From Typha latifolia (lineage: Eukaryota; Streptophyta; Magnoliopsida; Poales; Typhaceae): 64,000 nt of DNA. Numbering within the stretch: the first letter of the stretch is position 1; every line of letters starts with the position of its first letter. Under the pieces are notes generated by a model. That model saw only the letters and a program-made list of their open reading frames with translations, was not told the DNA's origin and did not search any database. Positions 39,767-50,539 of this stretch are shown one piece after another. A program made the translations under genes and the position numbers. The stretch covers positions 17,138,704-17,202,703 of the forward strand of contig CM034099.1 in assembly GCA_019914945.1 (NCBI GenBank). Reading direction: 5' to 3'.

Positions 39767-39989
39767 TGTTGAAAGCATTGTTACATAGTTTAGTCCACCC
39801 GGGAACCCGCCCATGCCACAATATCACACGAATAGCATAGTGGGCTAAATGATACACATACATATTATTTGATCTACTTGTGAATTCTATCTTTAAAGAG
39901 CCACTTGTTGGCATCCTCATGGGCCAATGAATAAACTTGATTCCTTCTAAAATAGCCAAAAGCTCACCCCAGAGCGCACTAGGGCAAAC
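39767..39989 (-). pseudogene. RNase H-like (RVT_3) retroelement fragment
   Basis: The minus-strand frame reads ALWGELLAILEGIKF, then LKIEF, then NNMYVYHLAHYA. This spacing matches the plant LINE-type RNase H domain (AE-x-x-A-x-x-EGL, V-E-x-D, N-x-x-A-H-x-LA-x-x-A). The catalytic Asp context is lost and no reverse transcriptase lies upstream, so this is a short decayed fragment. Identification rests on pattern memory of the family. Confidence 0.35.
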
Positions 39990-41121
39990 ATTTAAGAATT
40001 AAGAATTAAGAAGAAGGTTTGGCTTGTATTTATCCTTGCTTTCTTAGTGGGGTCGCGAACAACTTTATGCTCCCATCGGTGCTACCACTGGTCCACTGGT
40101 GAATATAACATTTGATGTTGTTGATTTCTCTTAGGATGTGTCTGACAATTAAAAAAAAAGTAAAAACTTACCAACTCGCAAGTCATTTCTATTAGCTAAA
40201 ACACGCTATAGCCTATAAGAAGGTTTTATATATATATAAATAAATAGCTATAAGATGGTTAACATCAACGAGTAGAGCACTTAATATATAATTGAAAGTA
40301 GTTCCATAAAATTGTTTAATTTTTTTATTCTTTAATGTACAATCTTATACGCAATCTAGAAAATTAAACACCTGAAAAGAAAATATTAGTTTTTGATTAC
40401 AAAACTATTACATTGACGATTTAGAATATAAATCACTAAACTTATAAATTCGATTATTTATTATTTGAATATAATTAAAATAAGTCAAAAACTCTAGCGT
40501 GATATATTTAGAAAATAGAGGAAAGAAACTATAGGAGTTTCTAGTGAAATAAATTCTAGTAAATAATCATAATTTATTATTATTTGATAAAAATTAGAAT
40601 TGTTGGTGATTAATATATAATATATAAAAATATAGGAAAGTAAGTCTTTTTTTTTCATTTTAAATATAGGAAGCGAAATAAAAAATATTCCGATGATCTT
40701 AGAAAAATGAAGCAATTACTTTCCAATTAATTTTCTTCGTTCAAATACTATAAAATAAATAGTAAAATTTAAAAATTAATCATTAATTTTCTTTTATCTT
40801 TTCACTAAACAAGTACTCTTATAACTTTCCACCAAACCAGCACTCATACCGACCAGTGCGTGGACAAGTGAGCATTAATATAACAAAGTAACAAACCCCA
40901 TGCACCGATCTATTTCCCCAGAGTTTTTTTTTTAATTTATTTTTCCACATGCAGTTGATCCTCTCTATTGATTATCTAACAGTTGATCCCTTGAAAGTTG
41001 AAACTATATATGGTTACAACTTGCAAGAAATCTATCATCAAACTAATTTTATATATATATATATATATATAAAACTATTTCTCAGATACACGTACCAAGA
41101 CCATTATTACTTATGCTACAG

Positions 41122-42531
41122 TTATGAGTTATGACGACCTTTTCGAAGCTCCTCTAAGAGTTCATCCAACGTTCGGTCGGACGAGCCACCCTCCGCCACC
41201 GCTTCCTCCGCCTCTCGCCGGATATCGGCCACCCTCTCCCTCAACCTCCTCCCCTTCTCCCCCATCACTTCCTTCACCCCCTCGGCCACCTCTTCCCTCC
41301 TCACTATCTCACCACCTCTTCCGCCAAGGTTCACGCCCACGCCGAGGACATCCACCACGTGCTTCGCATTTAGCGCCTGCTCGGCGATCATCGGCCACGT
41401 CAGCATTGGCACCCCTGCCGACACGCTCTCCAGCACGGAGTTCCAGCCGCAGTGGCTGACGAATCCCCCGACCGCCGCGTGTTTAAGCACCTTCCTCTGT
41501 GGGACCCACGTTCTGATGATCTTCCCGTTGGCTTCCGGCAAGGACTGCGGGGTCCATGTTTTGGATCGAACGACCCAGAGGTACGCGTATCCCGATGCGG
41601 CCAGCCCGTGGGCAACCTCGTCGAGTTGCTCGTCTGGCACGTGCGCCTGGGTCCCGAACGACACGTACACCACCGACCGGGCACCGCGATGCTTCGCCTC
41701 GCTGTCGAGCCAACCGAGGCATCCCTCCACGTCCTCCTCAGAGGCGGCCTCGCTGAGGAGAGACATCGGGCCCACCATCCAAGCCCTTGCCCCGCGCCTA
41801 TAGAACGACTCGAACAGCTCCACGTAGACCTCCTCCTCCAAGTCGGCGAAGCTATTCACCACCACGCCCCAACTATCCAGGTCCCCATCGTTCAATTCCA
41901 CGAGGAACCGCGACATCGGGTCATCCGGGTCGGCCAAGTTGAGGAGCGCAGCGGGGATCTCGGCTTTCTCCAGCAGCAGCGAAGGCGGCGTGCCCGGCAC
42001 GTGACATCTGTCGTCGCCGTTGCCGTAAACGCTGTTGGTCGCGACGATGGCCTTGCTTATGGACATGGAGAAGGCCGACATTCCGTGGAAGACGAGGCGC
42101 GGGATGCCCAGTTCACTACAGATGTGTTGAGTCCAGCTGAGGAAGAAGTCGGATATCAAGCAAAGAGGAGGAGGAGGAGAAGAAGAGGCCGAAAGGTTAA
42201 GTAGAAGGTCGCGGAAGGGTCGACGTAGGCGGGTGGTGGCAAGGACGAAGGCTGGATAGAGATCGGGAGACGGGAGGAGGTCGGTGGACTCGACGCCGAG
42301 TGGGAGAGGGGGGTGATGAGGGAAAGGGAGAGTGAGAATAGCGATATTGTTATATTTTTCGTGCCGCTGGAGGTGGTGCTGGAAAAAGGGTGAGTTTAGC
42401 GGGGTGGTGACGAGCGTGACTCGTAGGCCGCGGGAAGAGAGGGCGGCGGAGAGGTGGAGGAGGGGGATGGCATGGCCTTTGGCCATGAAGGGGAAGATGA
42501 TGATTTGATCTCCTTTGTTGTTATTTGCCAT
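41122..42531 (-). CDS. UDP-glycosyltransferase, UGT90A-like (copy 1)
   Basis: Family 1 (GT1) cytosolic glycosyltransferase that would move a sugar, probably glucose, from UDP-sugar to a small lipophilic acceptor. Intronless, 469 residues. N-terminal FPFMAKGHAIPLLHLS carries the catalytic His20, and D128 in LISDFF is the candidate partner Asp. The 44-residue PSPG donor box runs from W342 (WVPQRKVLKH) through HCGWNSVLES to Q385 (WPMIAEQ); the final Gln is usual in UDP-glucose users. FPFMAKGH and the ESTDLLPSPDLYP region match UGT90A-type proteins best by eye. A TATA box lies 50 bases upstream of the ATG, so the leader is short. It is the downstream member of a same-strand tandem pair with the gene at 45854-47299. 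Acceptor unknown. Confidence 0.93.
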   Translation of the reverse strand: MANNNKGDQIIIFPFMAKGHAIPLLHLSAALSSRGLRVTLVTTPLNSPFFQHHLQRHEKYNNIAILTLPFPHHPPLPLGVESTDLLPSPDLYPAFVLATTRLRRPFRDLLLNLSASSSPPPPLCLISDFFLSWTQHICSELGIPRLVFHGMSAFSMSISKAIVATNSVYGNGDDRCHVPGTPPSLLLEKAEIPAALLNLADPDDPMSRFLVELNDGDLDSWGVVVNSFADLEEEVYVELFESFYRRGARAWMVGPMSLLSEAASEEDVEGCLGWLDSEAKHRGARSVVYVSFGTQAHVPDEQLDEVAHGLAASGYAYLWVVRSKTWTPQSLPEANGKIIRTWVPQRKVLKHAAVGGFVSHCGWNSVLESVSAGVPMLTWPMIAEQALNAKHVVDVLGVGVNLGGRGGEIVRREEVAEGVKEVMGEKGRRLRERVADIRREAEEAVAEGGSSDRTLDELLEELRKGRHNS

Positions 42532-42580
42532 GGCTTAGGGGCAGAGCCTGTGATCGATGAGATGTCTCACGGATGTTGTA

Positions 42581-42588
42581 CTTTATAG
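42581..42588 (-). promoter_or_regulatory. TATA box of UGT copy 1
   Basis: CTATAAAG on the minus strand, 50 bases before the start codon. The same octamer stands before the second UGT, supporting a retained promoter core. Confidence 0.6.
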
Positions 42589-44690
42589 ACGACAATGTGC
42601 AGGATGTAAATAGTACATTGGTGAAAACTGGGTGTTAAAATGCAAAAAAATATTTTCGTTTTTATTTTTGGATTTGGGGAAATGGAATATTAGTCATGAC
42701 CGAGAAATTAGGTTACTTTTGGTTCGGAATTAAGACTTAATCTAGAATAATAATTTCTATTTTTCTCTTAAAATGAATGTTATATATATATATAAGAAGT
42801 AAAAATTGACTGAAAAACTCTTAATTTAATATAAAATGTAAATAAAATTATTTTTATTTATTGTAGGTAAGCAACGTATATTCATATATAGGTATGCAAT
42901 GAAATATGCTCGAGAGATGAGGTAGATAAAAAAGTGGAGCAGGAAAATTAGGTGACAAAATTTAAATTAATTTTTGTGATTGTATAGAATGAGATTAATA
43001 GGTAGCATACTAGCATGAGAGAGGAGAGAAAAAAAATTTAAAATAACTTTAGTCAAATTAAGTATAAAATTATAATTGAGCTTTAGTGGAGAATAGTTTC
43101 AATATTATATTTAGAAAAGAGATAATTTAATATATTACTTTCTAATTAGAATTGTGTCTTTTAATTTAGAATAGAAAAGAAGATAATCCTAATTAAATTA
43201 TGGACTAATATTTAAATCGGTAGATTTGCCACTACACAGTCTAAACAACACCACTCAATTGTTTCATCTTTATCAAGATTTGGATCCTAACTTTTTTCCA
43301 TAGCAAATATTAAAATACTTTTGTTTATCACTTGAATAATTAGTTTATAACTCGAGTTACTCGTATAAAATTAAGAAACAAAACACTTATGCCACGATTT
43401 ATATCTAATTTATTTAACTCTTTTGTTAAATAATAAACTGTGTACTATATTAAATTCTTAAATAGATCGTTTTCGTGTGGGTCTTAACTTTCACCTAATA
43501 CATTATTGAGCTGATTGATTGCAACTGGATGCAATTTATAATGGCTTGAAGTTGAGTCAACTGACTAGATGAACCAAAACTTTATTTATTGATTGAATTT
43601 GATCCTACTCATCACGATTCTATTTGCCACCCGTGAGGTTATCTATGTCATCCACAGCTGATGAGCTGAAACCAAGGTTGCAAGAAATCCATGGTGAAAT
43701 CTATGCTTCAATCTTAATGCTAATTCGAAATGGTGAGAGTAGTTTACCCACTCATGTAGGAAATTTTATGCAACAATAATAGTACTATAATAAAGAACCT
43801 TTTTTTTTCCTATTTTATCAAATTAATATATTTTTTATTGGAAATTTTCTAGATCAGATTAGGTCTGGTATCAACCCTAAATCTGACGGGTTACAATAGG
43901 CTCAAATATGACTCAGGCCGAAATAATTTTTCTTATTTTTTTTCAATTCCCAAATGAAGCCAGACTTATTCCAATAACAATAAATAACTTAATGTATATT
44001 TACATACCTAAATACAAGATTATATTATGTTATGACTATAAATATTTTAGACGTAAAATTTAACATATATTATTCAAGTGGGTCTGGCTAACCATGCTTA
44101 TGTCTAGCATGGATGAAACAAACCCTCTTTTGATGCTTAAACTTGTGGGCCAAGTTCATGCTAGGTTGATGGGTTCGATTAGCGAGCAATTGAGAAACTT
44201 GAGTAGCTACTATAGGTCAATGTTACCAATATATATCTTTTATCTTGTATGAAAAACATATCCATAAAAATGTTAAATATTGGATTCTTTAATATGCAAT
44301 CGTATATAGAATTTAGAATAATAGACAATTATTAAAGAAAAAAACAAGTTTTTGATTATAAAAGTTATAAAATCAACTGTCTGAGTTCGGGGATTAAAAT
44401 CTAATTAATGAACCACTAAACCTTGTAAATTGGATTATATATTTATAATATTATATACCATAGGAGTATAATTATAACAAGAAAACTATTGAACTAGAGG
44501 GCCTTGAAAGTTACAACGAGCATGCAGTACGGGGTTTTCTTTCAAGTTTTTTCCTTCTTCTTTTTTATAATAGGGAGCTGAGAGACTAGCTTATAATCAT
44601 CCTAGGGCTTAGGAGGCCCAAGGATTCGACACAAAGCATATGGCCATCAATAAAAGCTTTAAAAGTTTAATGCAGACCAAAATGAGCAGC

Positions 44691-44921
44691 TCAATAAGCT
44701 GGCTTTATTACAGACTCTATAGGCATGCACAATAAGAAAAAGGATTCAAAAGAGCTAAATAATGAACTGCAGTGGCAAAGGGTATTCCGAAAGGACCATA
44801 GGGTTTCCTCTGATTTGTTTACCACATTGGTAACAATAGAAGAGTACCATTCAAAAACGACATGCTTGAGCTTGACATTAACAACAATAGTGAAGGTTTT
44901 TAGCAGCACCTAAGCCTCAAC
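44691..44921 (-). pseudogene. Decayed RNase H-like (RVT_3) retroelement fragment
   Basis: The minus-strand frame reads VEA-stop-VLLKTFTIVV, then KHVVFEWYSSIVTNVVN, then LWSFRNTL and LFSSFESF. This fits the plant LINE-type RNase H domain pattern (E-A-x-A-L ... H-x-x-x-E-x-D-S-x-x-V ... W-x-x-x-x-x-x-x-x-L). The expected ESDS is EWYS (catalytic Asp lost) and a stop falls in the EA motif, so it is dead. No flanking reverse transcriptase is recognisable. Confidence 0.5.
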
Positions 44922-45853
44922 TTCAAGAGTTGAGCCCATCTTGGTTGGCTCAGCAACGATGTGTAATAGGTTATTTTGAGGCCCTCTTATAAAGACTCCA
45001 ACTCTATCAAATCTTGTGAGTTTCATAACCTATAAAAATTGAGATTTATGAAATTTGCTTTTGAGGAGTCTAGCTCTTCACCCTATCACTTGTAGTGGTA
45101 CATAGTATCTCAACCCTAATATTCTCATAGTTTTCAAGAGTTTAGAATCTCTCTCTGAACAGGTTCAGTAATATCTTTTTATCTTTTTCAAATTTAATTG
45201 ATTTTTTTTAAATTAAAATTAAAAAATAAGACTAACTAATCGAGTTTGAGACTTAGTCTCAAATCAAACAAGATGTGAAAGATTAAAGGGCACTAGCTTA
45301 GTTTGGTACTCTCGAAGCACTTTGATTTCTCACCGTCCAAATAATTTAAATGATAGTTACAATAACAACTTTGAATTTACCTTGTTCATCTCCAAAGTAA
45401 CACCAACCATGACCGTGAGTTTATGAGCAATAACCTCCTAAACTTCAAATACATATAGATGGTGAAAGAAAAAAGGTGGTCCATATTTCTTTTCATAGGC
45501 CACATATTGAGTATAAGTGTGCCTACTCAATATGTAGGAGAAGAGCTTTAGTTGGCACCCTTCAGCTACAAAACTTGCAACATGCAACTTGCAAAAAATC
45601 ATCATGAAACCAAGAATTAAAAAACTCTTTCTCAGATATAGACATCAATATTTTTAATCATCAACTATACAAATTATTCTAAAAAGTTATTTTTATATTT
45701 TAACACTTTCACTCACACCTGAGCTAAAATATTTTGATAAGTCTAAAAAATAAATTTAATTTAAATGAGCAGAATTTTATATTTTCAAGCAAAAAAAATA
45801 AGTAGGATAAGCTCTAATAGTGATTTTTATAAATTTATATTCTAACAAATACC

Positions 45854-47299
45854 TTAGACATTGCTAATGTAACGACCACCTTTTCGAAGTTCCTCTAAGA
45901 GCTCATCCAACGCTCGGTTGGACGAGCCACCCTCCTTCACCGCTTCCTCCGCCTCTCGTCGGAGATCCCCCACCCTCTCCCTCGCCCTCCTTCCCTTCTC
46001 CCCTCCTCCCATCACTTCATTCACCCCCTTGGTCACCTCTTCCCTCCTCACTATCTCACCAGCTCTTGAGCCGAGGTTCACGCCCACGCCGAGGACATCC
46101 ACCACGTGCTTCGCGTTTAGCGCCTGCTCGGCGATCATCGGCCACGTCAGCATTGGCACCCCTGCCGACAAGCTCTCCAGCACGGAGTTCCAGCCGCAGT
46201 GGCTGATAAATCCTCCGACCGCCACGTGACCCAGCACCTGCTTCTGTGGGGCCCACGTCCTGACGACCTTACCTTCGAGCTCCAGAGAGAATGGCGGCAC
46301 CCACGTCTTGGATCGGACTACCCACAGGAACGCGTATCCCGAGGCGGATAGCCCGTGAGCGACCTCGTCGAGCTGCTCGTCCGTCACATGCGCCTGAGTC
46401 CCGAACGACGCGTACACAACCGACCTCGCGCCACGATTTCTCAGCTGCTCGTCGAGCCACCCGATGCATCCCTCATCGTCCTCCTCGGCGTCCAACTCCG
46501 CTGCAAGGAGAGACATCGGCCCCACCATCCATGCCTTCGCCCCGCGCCGGTAGAACGACTCGAAAAGCTTCACGTAGACCTCCTCCTCCACATCGGCGAA
46601 GCTATTCACCACCACGCCCCAGCTATCCAAGTCCGCGTCGTCCACCTGGTCCAGGAACCGAGTCATCAGGTCGTCGGGGTCGGCCGAGCTGAGAATCATC
46701 TTGGGGATATCGCCCTTCGTCAGCAGTAGCGAAGGGGGCGTGCCGGGCACGTGATACCTATCTTCCTCGCTGGCAAAAGCACCAGTGTTTGCAAAGAGGG
46801 ACTTGCATATGGACATGGAGAAGGCCGACATGCCGTGGAAGACAAGGCGAGGGATGCCGAGTTCACTACAGATGGGCTGAGTCCAGCCGAGGAAGAAGTC
46901 GGAGATCAAACAAAGAGGAGGAGGAGGAGGAGAAGAAGAAGAAGAAGAAGAAGAGCTCGAAAGGTTTAGTAGAAGGTCGTGGAAGGGTTGGCGTAGGAGA
47001 GTGGTAGCATGGATGAAGGTGGGGTATAGATCCGGCGAAGGGAGGAGGTCGGTGGACTCGACGCCGAGAGGGAGAGGTGGATGGTGAGGGAAAGGGAGGG
47101 TTAGAATGACGACGTTATATTTACTCTCGTGGCAGTGGAGGCGGTGGTAGAAGAAGGGTGCGTTTACCGGCGTCGTGACGAGAGTGACACGTAGGCCACG
47201 GGAAGAGAGGGCGCCGGAGAGGTGGAGGAGGGGGATGGTGTGGCCTTTGGCCATGAAGGGGAAGATGATGACGTGGTCACCGTTGCTGTTATTAGCCAT
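45854..47299 (-). CDS. UDP-glycosyltransferase, UGT90A-like (copy 2)
   Basis: Tandem paralogue of the UGT at 41122-42531 with the same strand and intronless structure; 481 residues from ATG 47299. The frame is open to an ATG at 47332, but the start at 47299 (MANNSNGDHVIIFPF) aligns with copy 1 (MANNNKGDQIIIFPF). The TATA box at 47338-47345 would place the transcription start after 47332, so the longer N-terminus is unlikely. Catalytic His20 (FPFMAKGH), D134 (LISDFF), PSPG box W349 (WAPQKQVLGH) to Q392 (WPMIAEQ), all intact. It differs from copy 1 by a longer Ser/Pro run (residues ~114-128, [15 protein letters not shown]), by the donor-box start WAPQ instead of WVPQ, and in the acceptor-side region 160-220. 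Both copies look functional; acceptor unknown. Confidence 0.93.
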   Translation of the reverse strand: MANNSNGDHVIIFPFMAKGHTIPLLHLSGALSSRGLRVTLVTTPVNAPFFYHRLHCHESKYNVVILTLPFPHHPPLPLGVESTDLLPSPDLYPTFIHATTLLRQPFHDLLLNLSSSSSSSSSSPPPPPLCLISDFFLGWTQPICSELGIPRLVFHGMSAFSMSICKSLFANTGAFASEEDRYHVPGTPPSLLLTKGDIPKMILSSADPDDLMTRFLDQVDDADLDSWGVVVNSFADVEEEVYVKLFESFYRRGAKAWMVGPMSLLAAELDAEEDDEGCIGWLDEQLRNRGARSVVYASFGTQAHVTDEQLDEVAHGLSASGYAFLWVVRSKTWVPPFSLELEGKVVRTWAPQKQVLGHVAVGGFISHCGWNSVLESLSAGVPMLTWPMIAEQALNAKHVVDVLGVGVNLGSRAGEIVRREEVTKGVNEVMGGGEKGRRARERVGDLRREAEEAVKEGGSSNRALDELLEELRKGGRYISNV

Positions 47300-47337
47300 A
47301 AATTGGGAATGAATCCTAGCTACCGATGACATCCATG

Positions 47338-47345
47338 CTTTATAG
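47338..47345 (-). promoter_or_regulatory. TATA box of UGT copy 2
   Basis: CTATAAAG on the minus strand, 39 bases before ATG 47299. It lies only a few bases 5' of the alternative ATG at 47332, which argues against use of that codon. Confidence 0.6.
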
Positions 47346-50300
47346 AGCTTTTCTTTTTAAATCTAGGTACCTATCAATCTTCAAACCAGTCTAATTCATA
47401 AATAAATATTTCTTATGCAGTAAACGTCACCTAAAAAATTAAATATTTTAGCCATTTTACATGTATACTTTTTAAAAATATTTTATTTATATACACACCC
47501 TTTTAAAGTTAATATTTACCTATATATCGTTTAAGAATATATATATATATATATATATATCATATCCAATTTGTATCCATCAATATACTTAATATATGTG
47601 ATAATTATTTTTATAGATATCATAATCAAGTTCACTATAGCAGTGTACATCCTTTTCTCTTTGGTTGGTCTCATGAAACCTACCTACCCTCTTAAATAGA
47701 AGCCACCGGAATCAAACCCCTTATGCACGATTTATTAGGTAGCAATTGTTAATAACGTTTTAATGACCATGCAGATATATCTGTTGAATTGGTTAACTAT
47801 GATTCAAATCGTTAGATAAGCATATATAGGACTTATATTATTGTGATTATAATACTTTTAGCTGCCTATTTGTATAATTAACTCTTCACGAATCGCCATC
47901 ATGTTCAATAACTCAGTTGGAACGGAACCTTATATATATAATATTTTCCTTACAAGAAAATGAGGATTCTCCATTCAAATTTGTTGGAAGATTATTTTGT
48001 TTGTGAGCTGATTAGGTTTGGCTTTTTATCTTTGCAGATGACATAAAACTATGACTTTCTGTAATCAGATATATACTAAACAATAAGAGATCTTGTCCTA
48101 ATCAAGGAGGATAGTATTCATTGCTTTAATACTTTTTATCCAAAAGAACCATAAGAAAAGGAAAAAGAAAAAGAAAAAGACATTGAACCAACTCACTAAT
48201 TTCTTCTTCGTGATATCTTGAGATCTGGCTTAAAATGTATTGTTCGTGTTCAGTGTAGTGTGGTTGATGGAACCAAATTATTAGATCCCCCCAGGCTCGA
48301 GGTGGTCCGGATCTTGATCGGGCCCAACATGGATAGCATTTGATCATAGTATGCCCCATAAGTTCCCGGCCAGTAAAGAGGCCCAATTGGTTTCAACCTT
48401 TTCTTTAAATCATATTTTATACCACATCTTGTGTTTTGAGAATTTTTGTTGTATCTCGACTCCTTATTTTTAGGAATAATTTTTTTTATCGCCTTGTGTT
48501 AACTTAAAAAGTAGCATCAATAAAATATTATATTATAATATATTAAATAATTTATAAAATATTTAAATACGCCGGTCTCCGAGATTTTAATCCTCAAATC
48601 GGAGTCAATCGAGATGCTCGACTTGCTTTATCTTCTCTAACAAATCTCTGATCGGAACAAGAATAGGTAAAAGAGGAGAGAAAAGAATAAGAAGAGAATC
48701 GTGAAGACGAGGGAATGTGGTGGTAGTGAAAGGTGGTTAAGAGAATATAAAGTAAGATGGTGGAAGGATAGAGAGGAGAGAAACCGGTGGTGGAGATATT
48801 TTAGTAATTTGGTTAATGTTAGTTAGCCAAAACAACGTCAATGTGTTAAATAAAAATTATAAAGAAAAAGAAAAAGTCGGGTTATAAAATCTTCAAAGAT
48901 AAATATGAATCACAAAATAAATAAAATATAGAATATAATTTGTAAAAGATTCTTATTATTTAACTCATCTATTTAAATACTAGGAGGTAAGAAAACTAAT
49001 GTCAAAAGTATTTTTGAGGTCTTAAATTAAATTACAGCTATTAAAAAATAAATATTCATTTAGTATGGGCAAAGAAAAGGTGTATATTTAATAAAAAAAA
49101 ATAATCTCTTTTAATTGCGTATAAGTTAACTTTAGACAATATGGAGTGAGAAAAAAATGTGATGCTGATAGCTCAACTTAAGGTTGACAGGTTCAAATTA
49201 GTTCAAAGTGATGGAGACGAAACCAGATGACGATGCATGTGTTAGTTGGACCTACTTCAACCACAACATATTATTCCCAAAAGATTTTACTGGAACACAG
49301 TTTAAACTTCAATAAACCATTCAAAATACGCAAATACTTATGCATGGGATGAAAAACCTCACATTAAAATGTATCTTCCTTGTCATATTACATCACAGCT
49401 ACCAATAGTCCTCTTGGTGATGGGGACTAGTAGAATTCGTCGCTCAATAATTGAGCTAGTGTAGTCAATTAAGAATAGAGAGTATTCAATGTGGAGTTCC
49501 CGGAGGAGATATTGAACACAGTAGTATTATTTGTAATGGAGTAGATTTGGGGCTCTTTGTTGGTGCTCCAAGATCACCATCACATCCATGAAACATCATA
49601 GTAAATGAATGCATAGGGATTAGGGGGGCCATATGAGATGGGATGCATGTGATTGCCCTGTAATAAATGGGTGGCCTTAGCCTAGCAAGCATTAAAGGAG
49701 AGGGAGGGAGGTCCCATGATCTCAGAAAGCTAAAAATTAAAATAAGTATTGGGTACTGCTAACTAATTTTGAATTGCCTGGGGATTGCTTTAGAAGAAGA
49801 CTCTCTACCTAGGGACAGGGACACTAACAAAAGACACAAGGTTTAAAAGGCTTTGGAATATATTTTTTTTAAAATTTCATTTTGAAGTTTTTAAAGGGTT
49901 CTCAAACGTACCCACTACCACCACAGGACTCGATTGGTCTTTTTTGAACCTCACAAATGGAACATCTACAGCAAAGTGATAAACTAATTCAAAAGGCCCA
50001 GGAGCATTTATATATATATCTCTCTCTCTCTAACAGCCTGTGACCAGGCCCTCTGCCACTCTAGCAGATCCAGGACGTTGAAGAAATAACTCACAAGAAG
50101 AAAAAAGAAAATATATATGGAACTATTTGAACTTGAATGCTCTTCATGTGGTCTCCTCTGTCACATGATCTCTAAGATTACAAAAAGAAAGAAAGAGACA
50201 AATTATAGTTTACCCCTGTATAAATTTGGAATTAGTAGGACCAATTCCAAATGCTTTTGAATCAATCCAAATAAGAAAGATAGGTTGAAATTGAATCAGT

Positions 50301-50539
50301 GGTAGGTAATTAATTTGGTGGTACTTATTTTCTCCTTCCATTTTTTTTTCTGCTTTTCTTTATTTCAGAACAGAAGTTCAGACTTCAGACCCCAAAAGAA
50401 AAAGGCATTTCATGACAATCTGAATGAAAAATTAGCAAAAAGCCTGTACAAGAAATAATTCTTTACCTTGTTTTTTTCCCCTTTTTTCTGTTGCTGAATG
50501 TTAAGAATCTGAAGTACATATGATATGATTGATTCCATC
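47346..50539. other. Intergenic spacer, no gene recognised
   Basis: AT-rich, with a TA microsatellite at 47536-47560 and purine-rich stretches around 48660-48790. Short ORFs (48126-48386, 49486-49692) have no recognisable domain. The last few hundred bases (about 50300-50539) are probable 3' UTR of the RING-H2 gene. Confidence 0.5.

Larger units (their letters stand above)
39271..41121. other. Intergenic spacer with retroelement relic
   Basis: AT-rich. Contains an RNase H-like relic with an ATT/AAT repeat (separate entries), an AT-rich possible MITE around 40480-40815, and a TA tract at 41049-41072. Bases from about 41010 to 41121 are the 3' flank of the first UGT and resemble the 3' flank of the second. 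Confidence 0.5.
42532..45853. other. Spacer between the two UGT genes
   Basis: AT-rich. The first 60 bases are the promoter/leader of UGT copy 1. There is a retroelement relic at 44691-44921 (separate entry). Text around 43850-44220 looks like degraded repeat. Bases 45570-45853 are the 3' flank of the second UGT and share words with the 3' flank of the first (aacttgcaa, aaatcatcat, ctcagata). No third UGT or UGT remnant seen. Confidence 0.5.

Noticed and set aside
41452..42204. 250-codon plus-strand ORF opposite UGT copy 1
   Set aside because: Mirror of a GC-rich coding exon. The Arg-rich product has no domain, and the minus strand has the full UGT motif set.
46291..47007. Several plus-strand ORFs opposite UGT copy 2
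   Set aside because: Antisense shadows of the UGT, partly generated by the GAG/GAA tract.
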